DNA from: Branchiostoma floridae
Taxonomy: Eukaryota; Chordata; Leptocardii; Amphioxiformes; Branchiostomatidae
Length of the DNA stretch: 47,743 nucleotides
NCBI RefSeq assembly: GCF_000003815.2
Contig: NC_049984.1
Span: 23,982,167 to 24,029,909 of the forward strand
Direction of reading: 5' to 3'
Shown here one piece after another: positions 32,101 through 41,900 of the stretch (position 1 is the first letter of the stretch; each line of letters opens with the position of its first letter). The translations under genes were made by a program, and so were the position numbers. The notes under the pieces are model-generated. The model was not told where the DNA came from. It ran no database searches and saw only the letters and a list, made by a program, of their open reading frames with translations.

Positions 32101-32779
32101 ATCTTACTGTGCACAAGTCGTAATAAACATTATTATTCTGTTATCTGCACTTGTTGTTACATTTTTGTAGTACAATATATAACTTGAAGTTTTCTGAGAA
32201 TACCCTTTTTTCATGTGTCTGGCCAATATAATCAAATTGATGACGTCATAATTACGTCATCTTACGTCAACGTAACGTCAAACGTCAAATACTCGTCAGA
32301 TTTTATGTCGATATCATGTCCTGCAAATTTGGCGGCCCTACGGCAAGTCGTTCAAGAGTTAGAGGACTTAGAAGTGGAGGGCCTCAAAAGCCACCCCCCC
32401 CCCCCCCCCCCCGGTCCAGGGATGACCAAAAAAGTCCGGCCTGAATAGGGTTAAGTAAAATAAAAAATGATAAAAAAATATATTAAGAAAATAATAAAAT
32501 TCGTAATAATTCCTTGGGGTGGCCTAAACAATAAGCACTATTTTCTCTCTCCTTTTTAATCTATATGTCAACTTTTCTTTAATTTCCACTTAGGGTTTTT
32601 TTGAGGAGATAGAAGATTTGAAGTACGCGCTGCAGCAGTCTGCCAAGCTGAACCAGGAATACGAGACCACCATGAGGCAGATGTGCACGAGGTTCGGGGT
32701 TCCCTTCCCGTTCCCCGACCCCAGAGCACCGTCAGCCACTCGCCAGAGGAGAAGCAGATCCAGATCAAATATTAGATGA
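26106..32779 (+). CDS. Short coiled-coil protein with CEP290-like C-terminus
   Basis: Exons with matching phases: proposed first exon 26106-26138 (MDMPSIHVCNK, donor GTAAAC, phase 0); an exon ending 27949 whose start lies in a 54-bp array; 28530-28643; 29203-29293; 29699-29855; 31258-31352; 32594-32779 (stop TGA). The last two exons encode LLQEIQKLKRERDKLNKENQ, then GFFEEIEDLKYALQQSAKLN and a final FGVPFP segment. This matches the order and the FFEEIEDLKY string of the CEP290 C-terminus, a centrosome/transition-zone coiled-coil protein of about 2480 residues. Here only about 220-500 residues are possible, because the IMPA gene stands immediately upstream. Two Arg-Ser-rich tracts (KRSRSPYRRTPSP and RQRRSRSRS) are not known to me from CEP290. 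Either a truncated duplicate or a distinct small family. Coiled coil and role at centrosomes are inferred. Confidence 0.6.
26430..26835. repeat. Diverged internal duplication
   Basis: AATCTGTTTGGTGGATTATC to ACTATCAACTCTCCTG (26551-26641) recurs as AATCTGTTTGGTGTAGTATC to ACTATCAACTCTCCTC (26760-26826). The preceding GGTACCGGTACAGAAAATTC resembles 34017-34036 beside the Penelope-like element. A dispersed repeat. Confidence 0.55.
26954..27835 (+). repeat. 54-bp in-frame minisatellite with a candidate 3' splice site per unit
   Basis: About sixteen copies of a 54-bp unit (GTTGAACAGTTGACAGTAGA then GAACCAGCACCTAACTACTG). The frame is open: each unit codes 18 residues around LYVEQLTVENQHLTTDD, coiled-coil-like and continuous with the following exon. 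One unit near 27414-27425 is 2 bp short and shifts the frame, giving a stop at 27430. Each unit also has CTAAC about 28 nt before AACAG/TTG, resembling branch point plus acceptor. Confidence 0.9.
29365..29480. repeat. Partial copy of the GGCCTAGGAAAA MITE
   Basis: ATCCTAGGAAAAAAAAGTTC, AAAACCTGCTAGAC and AGAATTTTTATTCAGC match the left half of 22216-22603. Intronic. Confidence 0.65.
29950..30265. repeat. Palindromic GTTGCAC-rich element
   Basis: Begins GTGTGCAAAATACC and ends with the inverse GGGTATTTTGCACG. Between them the word GTTGCAC / GTGCAAC recurs at least six times in both orientations. In a CEP290-like intron. Non-coding. Confidence 0.6.
30583..30695 (-). mobile_element. tRNA-derived SINE, decayed
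   Basis: On the minus strand GTGGCACAGTTGGTAGGGTG then a degraded B box, followed by GGGGAAAGGCACTTTAC. The tail matches the SINE at 245-392. Confidence 0.55.
31100..31240. repeat. Diverged end of the GGATGACATCC MITE family
   Basis: GGATGTCATCCATAGATTTA then TGTGGCCTTATAAT resembles the right terminus of 21251-21724. It lies just before the CEP290-like exon at 31258. Confidence 0.5.
31538..32453. mobile_element. piggyBac-like non-autonomous element with CRE-like cluster
   Basis: The target TTAA stands on both sides, followed by CCCTATTCAGACCGG and, inverted, CCCTATTCAGGCCGG. TTAA duplication with TIRs starting CCCT is the piggyBac signature. About 910 bp with no transposase. The interior holds GATGACGTCATC at 31875-31886 and, at 32239-32290, a TGACGTCA followed by four further ACGTCA words. 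It sits in the last intron of the CEP290-like gene. Confidence 0.8.
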
Positions 32780-33424
32780 ACAGGACTGTTTGTTCATAAT
32801 TTCATTCTTCTCCTGGGTATAACGCCAGTTCACCTTTATCCGTAAGGTAACCTTTATCCGTTCCTTTTTAAGAACAATCTATTTAGGGGTCGACAGATGG
32901 TACAATATGTAGTTTCAAACTGCAATATTTGCAAACTGCTACCGTTCATCGACTTGATACCTTGATAACCTTTCTCTGAATATCCTACATGTATTTAGCA
33001 ACACAACGGATATAGGTTACCCCATGGATAAAGGTGAACTAACGTTACCTAAACACCTCAAATGACCTTGAACAACCTCAAACGGTTCTAATATGCAGTG
33101 TACATGGGGCAACGACGTTGTGTGCCGCCATGGATACATTGTTTATGCATTTATGAATTTGAATAATGCAGCAAGTCCTAAGTATTTAACGTTGTTTGGA
33201 GTTAGTCAGCTGGTTTCAAGATCAAAGCAATTTGAGACTGAAAAACACTTAATTCAAGTATTATACGATTGAATCGAATTGAATTATAAGTTGGCAATGA
33301 TAGAATTGTGCTATGCTGTAATCTTTGAGCCAACAGCATCCACAGTTTTATTGTACTGTCGTCTGTGAGCTGAAGAAGGTATCGAGAACTTCCCCATGCA
33401 GACTCCTAAAACAGCCAATCCAAC
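32780..33424. other. 3' flank of the CEP290-like gene
   Basis: No gene seen. AT-rich with CTTTATCCGTAAGGTAACCT-type words. Confidence 0.4.
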
Positions 33425-33940
33425 ATGGCGCCCAGACATTGCTTCGATCTTGAAACCGGCGGACTAACTGTAAATAACATTAAATACTTAGGACCTGCTG
33501 CATTTTTTATGTATCCAGATTGCCACACAAGGTCGTTGCCCCTTGTACACTGCAAATTTCATGAAGAGTTGTTTGAGATGTTGAGGCAGACCCCTGTAAA
33601 GCCCCGTTTACAAATCAAGAATTCTAGCTCGGCCGAGTTGTCNNNNNNNNNNNNNNNNNNNNNNNNNNNNNNNNNNNNNNNNNNNNNNNNNNNNNNNNNN
33701 NNNNNNNNNNNNNNNNNNNNNNNNNNNNNNNNNNNNNNNNNNNNNNNNNNNNNNNNNNNNNNNNNNNNNNNNNNNNNNNNNNNNNNNNNNNNNNNNNNNN
33801 NNNNNNNNNNNNNNNNNNNNNNNNNNNNNNNNNNNNNNNNNNNNNNNNNNNNNNNNNNNNNNNNNNNNNNAATTCTTGAAGACTGCCTAGAAAGTCTTGT
33901 GCAAGAGGCATTCAAGTGTAAACTGCGATGTGTGGTGTAG
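33425..33940 (+). other. Unrecognised open frame broken by a gap
   Basis: Opens ATGGCGCCCAGACATTGC and runs into the N block at 33643-33870, then 22 codons to a stop. No family recognised. CAAGAATT just before the gap and AATTCTTG just after it are inverse words, so the gap may hide a hairpin. Being open through N is not evidence of coding. Confidence 0.25.
33643..33870. other. Assembly gap
   Basis: Run of N between inverted CAAGAATT / AATTCTTG words. Confidence 0.99.
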
Positions 33941-34212
33941 GAACATATGTATCAGCTTTGGGACTGTATGATTTGGATTGTGATGTTTTTCCAGTGTTCA
34001 TGTGCACTAGGGGTGGGTACCGGTGCAGAAAATTCAGGTCCAGATCCGGATCTTAACCTGGACATTATTTTCTGTGAGCGGGCAATGCTCAAAACAGTGG
34101 TCCATGTCACTACAAAGGAGTGTTTGGTGGAATATCCGATGTCAATTGGCATTTTAAGATCCTATGTGAGTCATGTGAACAACACTTCTAAGTTCTTAAC
34201 TGTCTCTGTTTC

Positions 34213-35221
34213 AGATAGAGTTTTTATGGAGGAGTTTGAGCGGAAGGCTCTGGACACTGCACCCCACCGGCCGAAGTTCTGGGGAAGGTACGTTGATGAC
34301 ACCGGAGTGGTTAATCAGCAGGAACATGAACAAGAACTGTTTGAACATATCAATAAACAACATGACAGCATCAAATTCACCATCGAGAGGGAAAAAGACT
34401 GCCGCCTCCCTATGCTGGATGTGATGATGATCAGGAAACCAGACAACTCCATCATCACCGACGTGTTCCGCAAAGAGACACACACTGACCACTATTTGCA
34501 ATGGTCTTCCAATCACCCGGTACAACAGAAGCTTGGTATAGTGAGGACTCTCATGCACAGAGCAAACACCCTAATTGAAGACCACTCCTTGAGAGAAGCA
34601 GAGAAGGAAAAGGTGAGGGTTGCACTCCGGCATTGTGGCTACCCGGAATGGGCCCTCAAGGAGGGGGACAATACTTCCAAGAAACAAGCCCGCAAGGACA
34701 GTCACACAAGGGATAAGGAACAACGACCCGCAAGTTACGCTGTACTCCCGTACATGAAAGGTGTAACTGAGAGACTCAAACGTGCCTTTGCCAAACACAA
34801 CGTGAGCCTATTCTCGAAACCAGGGTACACCTTACGCAATGCCCTTGTCCGACCGAAAGACCCACTGTTACCTAGTGAAAAGTGTGGTGTGATTTACAAA
34901 ATAGCGTGTGAACAGTGTGGGGATGTGTACGTAGGAGAAACAGAAAGATCACTAGGTGAACGGATCGCTGAACACCAAAAATCCATTGACAACAAGGACT
35001 GCAAATCCGCGTTGAGCCAACATCTGCTCAAGTCGCGCCACATCGTTACCACCAAGCCTATCTTAGACAACGTCGAGATTATCGATCAAGAACCACGAAA
35101 AGCCCACAGAAAGGTCAAAGAAGCGGTTCACATCCAGCTGGAAGGTGCGAAGCTAAACCGCAATGATGGCTGGGAGCTGCCCAAGTCCTACTTACCTCTA
35201 CTCCGCAAGGAGGCGGGGTGA
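34213..35221 (+). mobile_element. Penelope-like retroelement, 5'-truncated ORF
   Basis: The open frame 33947-35221 (424 codons) becomes recognisable at about 34213: FMEEFERKAL, then the reverse-transcriptase catalytic box RYVDDT, then LPMLDVMMIRK and HTDHYLQWSSNHPVQQK. A linker with AVLPYMKGVTERLKRAF leads to a C-terminal GIY-YIG endonuclease: CGVIYKIACEQCGDVYVGE, then RSLGERIAEH. This order is diagnostic of Penelope-like elements, which copy RNA to DNA and insert using the GIY-YIG nuclease. Upstream RT motifs (fingers, motifs A/B) are absent, so this copy is 5'-truncated and cannot be autonomous. Apart from that the frame is intact, suggesting a young insertion. The part before 34213 resembles other dispersed repeats. 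Confidence 0.9.
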
Positions 35222-35320
35222 GGGGCGGAAGATCCACGCAAGTCTTGACCTAGTTCTCCCAACTCTCGCGAGAACTAGGTCACTCCGTGATCAAGATGGA
35301 CTGATAGCCATCGAAAAATT
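35222..35320 (+). repeat. Penelope-like element 3' tail
   Basis: AAGTCTTGACCTAGTTCTC and CTCGCGAGAACTAGGTCACT form a hairpin; GATGGACTGATAGCCATCGA forms a second small one. The same sequence recurs inverted at 43495-43579, marking the element's 3' end. Confidence 0.8.
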
Positions 35321-35384
35321 TGGAGGTACGTGTACTTACCTTTAATACAGTCACTGATTGATGAAAAATCCTATTAATTGGTGT

Positions 35385-35610
35385 AAGGCGTTCTGAACAA
35401 TTCTTGTGTTCTTTCACATCTTCTTTGACTTTGGAATTGACATTTAGCATTCTATGACAATGTACTAGTATGATTTTCTGATATTGTTTTGCAATTGATG
35501 GCATTTACTTGCTCGTTTTGCAGCTATGTACGATTGACAGTATGGTCGAATTTTTTTTGAGGGGGGGGGGGGAATGATTCCAGTGCAGATATCATCCATA
35601 TAGTTGAAAA
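35385..35610. repeat. Partial copy of the GGATGACATCC MITE
   Basis: TTCTTTCACATCTTCTTTGA, TGGCATTTACTTGCTCG and ATATCATCCATATAGTTG match the right half of 21251-21724. Confidence 0.65.
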
Positions 35611-35849
35611 ATTTATATATAGGGGTTTCACTATATAATATATGGTTACCTTAACACCATAATGCTGATACTTCCATTCTTGCCAATAAAATTCTGTGCA
35701 GTTTTTATTTTATCGCACCTAATTTAGCATTTTTCATAGCAGTGAAACATATTGCAAGACTTTCTTTCGATCATAACGCATCATATTCTGTAACCCAGAG
35801 AAACCAAGAGCTATCCAACACTTTTAACTGTACGATCTTCAGATCAAAG

Positions 35850-36020
35850 AGATGGAAAAAGAAGTATTCCACTAGCACTATTACGTCGATGTAGGTTAGA
35901 CATCCAGGTAATTAGATATGCCAAAAAGCAGTTACTCAACAAGCAACTGGACATGATTTTGGAAATGGTCAGATTTCGAACTGAAGGCAACTTTCTTGGC
36001 CAAACTTTTTTTCTATTCAA
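35850..36020. repeat. Dispersed repeat, second copy at 39745-39860
   Basis: TACGTCGATGTAGGTTAGAC, AAGCAACTGGACATGATTTT and GGAAATGGTCAGATTTCGAA parallel words at 39745-39860 (ACGCCGATAAAGGTTAGACA, AACTAGATATCCTTTTGAAA, ACGGTCAAACGTTTC). Confidence 0.55.
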
Positions 36021-36841
36021 CATAAAATCCACATAGTATTAATACTTCAACATAAAATCCACATAATTTTCATCTGACCCTAGGCTAGCTGTAGATGGAG
36101 GTTTTAAGTCACGAGTCCATTTGACGTTGAGGTCCAAAAAGAATAGTCTTAATGATGTCATCCATAATCCATCCCTGTAATTACTTCAAAATATACTATA
36201 CCCTGCAACCAACGGAAGAAGTCCGACTCGTCCTACGAGTTGTCTACGAAGTAAGACACGGAACACAAGAAGGACACGGGTTCATCAGCTCATATTATGC
36301 AGACAATAGCCTACGTACGTACGTACGGACTGATTAACCAGATGAATGCGTACGTACGGTGGGCCGTACTTTGTTTCTCGTGATTTATACGGACCTAATA
36401 CGTACATAGAGGGATCTAAGGAAGTGTTGAATCCAAGAGTCAATTCTTGGATGCGCTGCGGGATTAAGGAAGGCATTACCAAGTTGCGCAATCAACACGT
36501 TGCACCACCAACGAAAATAGTCACACACGTACGGTAAGTTCATAACTTTTAATTCTTACTACTGGGGTATACATGTAGCCTTAAGTGTTTCATGAAGATG
36601 TTATCAAAACCACCTAAAATGATTTTTAAAAATACAATAATTTTGAAGGTCTGGTGGTATTTGCCAATCACACACCATGCCAGATTTCAGGTCTTTCGGC
36701 CCAGAAATGAAAACAAATTGAATTCATTTGAATATTTGGGAGGAGAAGAAGAATGGGAAACATTAAAAACCGTATATTTCCCTCCATACTGTAGTATAGA
36801 ATGAAGTGAAAAACGACTAACTACCGAGTAGCCCTAAATTG

Positions 36842-37040
36842 TACTCTCCAAACAGAGGTTAGGCTCCGGCTGTTTGTTTTTTAAACGTTTTTTAGTCGTT
36901 TTTATCGGGCTTTATATTTTGTATTGTATATTGTACTGTCAAAACGTTTGGCTGGCGTACTTCAAGCAAAATGACAAAATAGAAAGCCCGATAAAATGAC
37001 TAAAAGAAATAGCCGGAGCCTAACCTCTGCTTGGAGAGTA
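36842..37040. mobile_element. Complete hAT-type MITE with 8-bp target duplication
   Basis: Starts TACTCTCCAAACAGAGGTTA and ends as the inverse CTAACCTCTGCTTGGAGAGTA. CTAAATTG is duplicated at 36834-36841 and 37041-37048. An inner inverted block (TTTTATCGGGCTTTATATTT / AAAGCCCGATAAAA) matches the copy at 7052. An 8-bp duplication fits hAT. Confidence 0.85.
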
Positions 37041-37048
37041 CTAAATTG

Positions 37049-38430
37049 TACAGGCCGTGCCTTGAGGCGTGAGCACTCAACATAGAATGAATTATTTGCT
37101 ACGGCAGATGGATGCGTAGTTGTCTTACACATATCCATGGATTGTTGAATTCCACGCCCGTGGATTTTAACCATTCTTCATGGCGAATTTCACTGCCGAG
37201 GTTAGCGTGAAAATCTTGGGAAATGTGAATCGTAAGATATTAACTATCAAACAACCACCCTGGGTACTACTAAACAACTAAAATGTGCCAATTTGATGTC
37301 TTTATGTAACCATGCCCTACTTGCTCTGACCTTTGCTGACCCCCCCCCCCCCCTTCTGTCATTCATCAATCAAAAAGACTGTTGATAGGTATGGTCACAT
37401 TGCCTCTTTTAGACCGTAGGGCACGGTATTGTTTGGAAGGCGGGGCCCAAACCTCTCCTTCCGCCACGTTTTGCCTCCCAAACCGTAGTCATGTACCCAT
37501 GTTTACACCTGTTAAGAGCGAAAGACTAGTAGCATGACAATATATGAACCCAGGACTTTTGGCTTCTAGGCCAAACGCCCTACTGTTACGTCACACGGCC
37601 CCACATGTTGTCTATAGCTCTAAACCCGATACTCTCGTTGTTCCAGGGATTTTTTCATAACCAACTTTTTCATTCCATCTTGAATGGTGCTTTTCTTCTT
37701 CCCGCCAAAGCAGTAGGTGTTTTTAAATAAACGTCAATAAGCTAGGTATACATTCTAGAGGCCGGTGCCAATTGCTAATTGGGTAGGGTGTTCACATAGG
37801 CACATTTACCTGCAAGTGTTCTTTAAATAAAACTATCCAGAGAAGATGCCCCTACTGTGCTTGGTGATAACAAATTCCACTCTACGATAGTTCTGGGAAA
37901 ATAGGGATTTTTGAACACATCAATCCTAGGTTGGATACTCTGGTACTTGAAGGCATGACTATCTCTATTTTAGCTGGTATTAGATACTTATTAGTCGGTA
38001 CGTCCACCAGCTATATATATAAATACGCAATTTTTCTGTCTTGTCATAAGGACAATCCCAAACATTGTGTCATAAACATGACAACATCATACGAATTTTT
38101 CCAAATCTTGTGCGATTTCTATTGTTGATATTTTTCATTACACAGTATTAATGTGCTTACATATATAAAGACTGAAATATGTATGTATCCATTGTACTCG
38201 AAACTAACTGAAATATTTTTGTACTGAAATATGTACTGTTTCATCGACTGAAATATGTATGTACTCATTGTACTTGAAATAAAGGTGTTAAAAAGGAGGG
38301 GAAAAGTCAGCCAGTTTTCGTTTGGTTATTTTGAACACCATGCAAAGTCTGGACACCATGCAAGGTCTTTACCAGCTAGATTCACTGTTCTATTGTTCAC
38401 GTTGTCTGTACAATTATTCTTAAATAATAA
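37049..38430. other. Intergenic, repeats only
   Basis: A degraded tRNA-like segment may lie at 37500-37620 (minus). A short tandem of ACTGAAATATGTATGTA is at 38165-38280. No gene recognised. Confidence 0.4.
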
Positions 38431-38838
38431 ATATTCTTTAAGAGGCTATCCGTGTGTGAAAGAACGTGCAAACAATGCACGTCAAACGTGGTGGAAGACG
38501 AGACACATTTTATGTCAAACTGCTCTTTCTATAATCAAGAGAGAAAAGAGCTGTTCAAAGAAGCCATCAAATTCCATCCAAACTTTCTCACATTCACTGA
38601 CAAAAAGAAAGCAGTTCACCTTTTAACATCACTAAACCCACACATGATAGAAAAAGTGGGATCTTTCGTCTTCCACTGTCTTCGAAAAAGGAGTCGAACC
38701 CAATAACCCATGATCTAGAGTTAGCTTTTATTAGTTTTAGACCAGAGTAGACACTTGTGTTATTGTATTTTACACTGTTTGAATCTATGTTACCTGCAAT
38801 TAGCCCACGGGCATGAATTTGCAATAAATAAACTTGAC
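38431..38838 (+). mobile_element. LINE 3' fragment
   Basis: An 84-codon open frame (38452-38706) reads CERTCKQC, VEDETHFMSNCSFYNQERK and ends shortly after: the cysteine/histidine finger typical of the C-terminal end of non-LTR retrotransposon ORF2. It is followed by a tail with GCCCACGGGCATGAATTTGC and AATAAATAAA. Strongly 5'-truncated, as LINE copies usually are. Confidence 0.7.
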
Positions 38839-38910
38839 ATTCTTACTCACAGGTCCCTATACCAACAAGTGCCGCATCACTCCCCGTGACCAGACTCGAC
38901 GTCTTCCAAG

Positions 38911-41900
38911 ATGTCCTCCTGCGCTGACTTTGTGGATGGAGACCTTCTGGTCATCAAGACGATTTTCTTCTTCTTTTTCTCTGGTACGTCTCAATTGTCA
39001 AACTGAGTTGCACATTTTAAAACAACAATAGTTAATTGTGGATTTTTTTAATCATATACCGTTCTGTGAGTAAAAAAAAAATCCAGGGCCCCCGCAGTGC
39101 CCCCAAACGGCCCGGTTATTTCACGGGTAGGTCTCTGCGTCTATTTGTCGCCGGGTCCCTGCGAGTACAAAATATCATCGGAGGGACCCTGCCGTGCCCC
39201 CAAAATAGTCCGGTACCCACAGCTTCTCCCACAGGGCCACGTAGGGGTCATGCCCGAAAGTGCAGAAAAACAGTCTGTTTAATAACTACCCAGAGGGGGC
39301 CCCCTTTTCCGAATTGAGCCGCAACATAACTTTTTTAAATTCAATTTCAGACCTCTCCCCCTATCAATTCATCTCTGATTGCCATGTTTTGATCGTTTTC
39401 CTTTTTTTCTTGGAGGAATGGCGTGTATTCACCCTTACATAGCCGTCTACATGCGACACCAGGGCCTGCTGCCGTCCCAGATAGGTGTGATCAAGTCTGC
39501 CGGAAACTTCATGTCAGTTATCATCAAGCCACTCCTCGGCAGCATTGCAGATAAGACTGGGAGGTACGGAAATACCACAAATCTAAATGCATGACGGAGG
39601 GTTGTGGTTTTGGAAAAAAAATTACGGCACAAAGGCGACCTCTAGCGGTGAATGAAAAATTTGCAATTAAACTAACTTGTCGGCGACGTCTTGGACTTTT
39701 TCACCTCCTTGGTCTTTTCCAATGGACTTGACTCAGTAGAACTACGCCGATAAAGGTTAGACATCAACTTAGAAAGATACCCAAATAGTACCAGTACTTG
39801 CTCTAACAACTAGATATCCTTTTGAAAACGGTCAAACGTTTCAGATAGAATCCACTACCTTTTATCAGTCACACAGAGGAGATCTGTTGAAGAACGAGTT
39901 TTATACCCTAACTAAGAATTGCTATTTAAAGTCTGAAACGCCTGGCGACTGTTCTTTCACTTATTCAAGACTCCTCAAAACGTTTCAGTGGCCGTATGTC
40001 ACCTTCTTCAGGGTAACATTGACTGGGTGTGGTACACATTACAAGTAGTTGTCGCAACATGGCTTGTTCTAATATACATGTATATGTTCTCTGTACCTAG
40101 GCCCAAAATGGTGGCTATCTTGACCGTAGTGACAGCTTCTATTCTGTACTTCTCGATGGTGTTCATCCCGCCCGTACCGTCTTCAACGGCTCCAACTCAA
40201 GCGACGAGGCAGCAGAGACACCTAGCGGAAGCTGAGATAAGTGGCACCGACTACACGCAGTCTCGGTCCTCCCTAACCTTCTGGCTATTCTTCTGGATTA
40301 TCTTCTTCTCTCACGGTGTGCACTGGAGCGCAGTTTCACAGGTATACTGGTTAAACAATTGTTGTTTTAAAGACGAATAGCGTTTTGAACAAATCGCACA
40401 TTTGGTTAGGGCTATGTTATAATGCAATTGAAAAAGAAGCATCTATTTGCCGCTGCACTCTATGCTTACCTTCATGATCGCTCTCTAGCTATTTTATTCC
40501 TGATCGTTATTGAACTTGTCAACTTGTTATCATTCTTTTATTGTAGTTATATGTAGTTTTTGATGTTAGGCTATTTTATATATTTATTGTTTGTAGATCT
40601 TCTGGGGAGTCGGCCTCGTAGAGAAACTAGATTTCTGTTGCCGGCTCCCCTCAGATTGTACCTGATCTGTGAAGTTTTAATAAATAAAAGAAGACCTTAA
40701 TTACACATTACATGCCATCACTGAACAGAGACGTAGCTAGGGCGTTCCTGGCATCCACATTTGACCAACTGCTGACGCAACGTATCCGCAAGATCACGTG
40801 TTAATAAGATCACGAGTTCACTTTCAAGTTATTGATCCTGAAGAAGGCGACAGTGGTCGTTGCAAATTGATCCGTGTAACGCTAGTTCACCTTTATTCGC
40901 GGGGTTACCTATATTCGTTGTATAGAAAAAAACAGGGACTTAGGGATATCATGTCAACCGGTGGTGGTTTCAAACAGCAAAAGTTTGAAACTATTCCAAT
41001 TTGAAATTATCGTCCGTCGTCCTGATATCGCAAAATGACATGATTTTTGAAACAACGGATATAGGTTACCCAGAGAATAAAATTTAACAATCGTTAGTTG
41101 TGTTGGAAGAAAGTTTAGCGTTGTACCGTCATTCCTTCGTATCATCATTCATTCGTATCATTCATCTTCTAGCTGGAGGCAGCAACGTATCAAATCATGA
41201 AGAAAAATGGAGGAGGCGAATTCGGACGACAGCGGGCCTTGGGATCTGTTGGATTCGCGCTTTTCGCTGTCCTGTCTGGCGTTGCCATGGATACGTTCCC
41301 ATCAGAGTCCCAGTACCCTGGGAACGGGACGGGTGCAGCTACAGACAACCCTGACAACAAAAATGGCTATTCCGTTGGCTTCTACATGTTTTTGACCTTC
41401 ATGGTGTTAACTGTAACATTCTTGCTGTTGTTGAAAGACTGGAGCACCGAGTCTTGCACAGGATTCCTGAAGAGTATGGGAAGACTGCTCTCTCAAGTGC
41501 ATCTCCTCATCGTCCTTTTTGTAGTTCTTGTGCTGGGTGCTTGCGACGGTGCAAGCGATACTTACCTGTTTCTCCATCTGAAAAACCTGGGTGCCAGTCA
41601 AACCGTTCTCGGTACCTATCTGATGGTGAAAAACGCAGCGGAGATTCCGTTCTACATCGTCGCTTGCTGGGTTATAAGGAAGCTCGGACACGTGGCGACG
41701 ATAGGAAGCTCCTTCCTAATTTTTAGTCTCAGGTTTCTTCTTTACTCCTTTGTGAGCAATCCGTGGTGGGTCGTGGTAGAAAGCACGCTGAACGGCTACC
41801 ACGCCGTCACGTGGGCAGCGGCGACGTCATACGCCAGTATCTCCGCCCTGGATGACTTGCAGGCGTTCGCTCAAGGGGTTGTGGCCACCACCTTCTACGG

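Noticed and set aside
35300-35315. Hammerhead ribozyme in the Penelope-like tail
   Set aside because: Penelope-like elements can carry them, but CTGATAG departs from the conserved CTGANGA and the segment forms a simple GATGG/CCATC hairpin instead.
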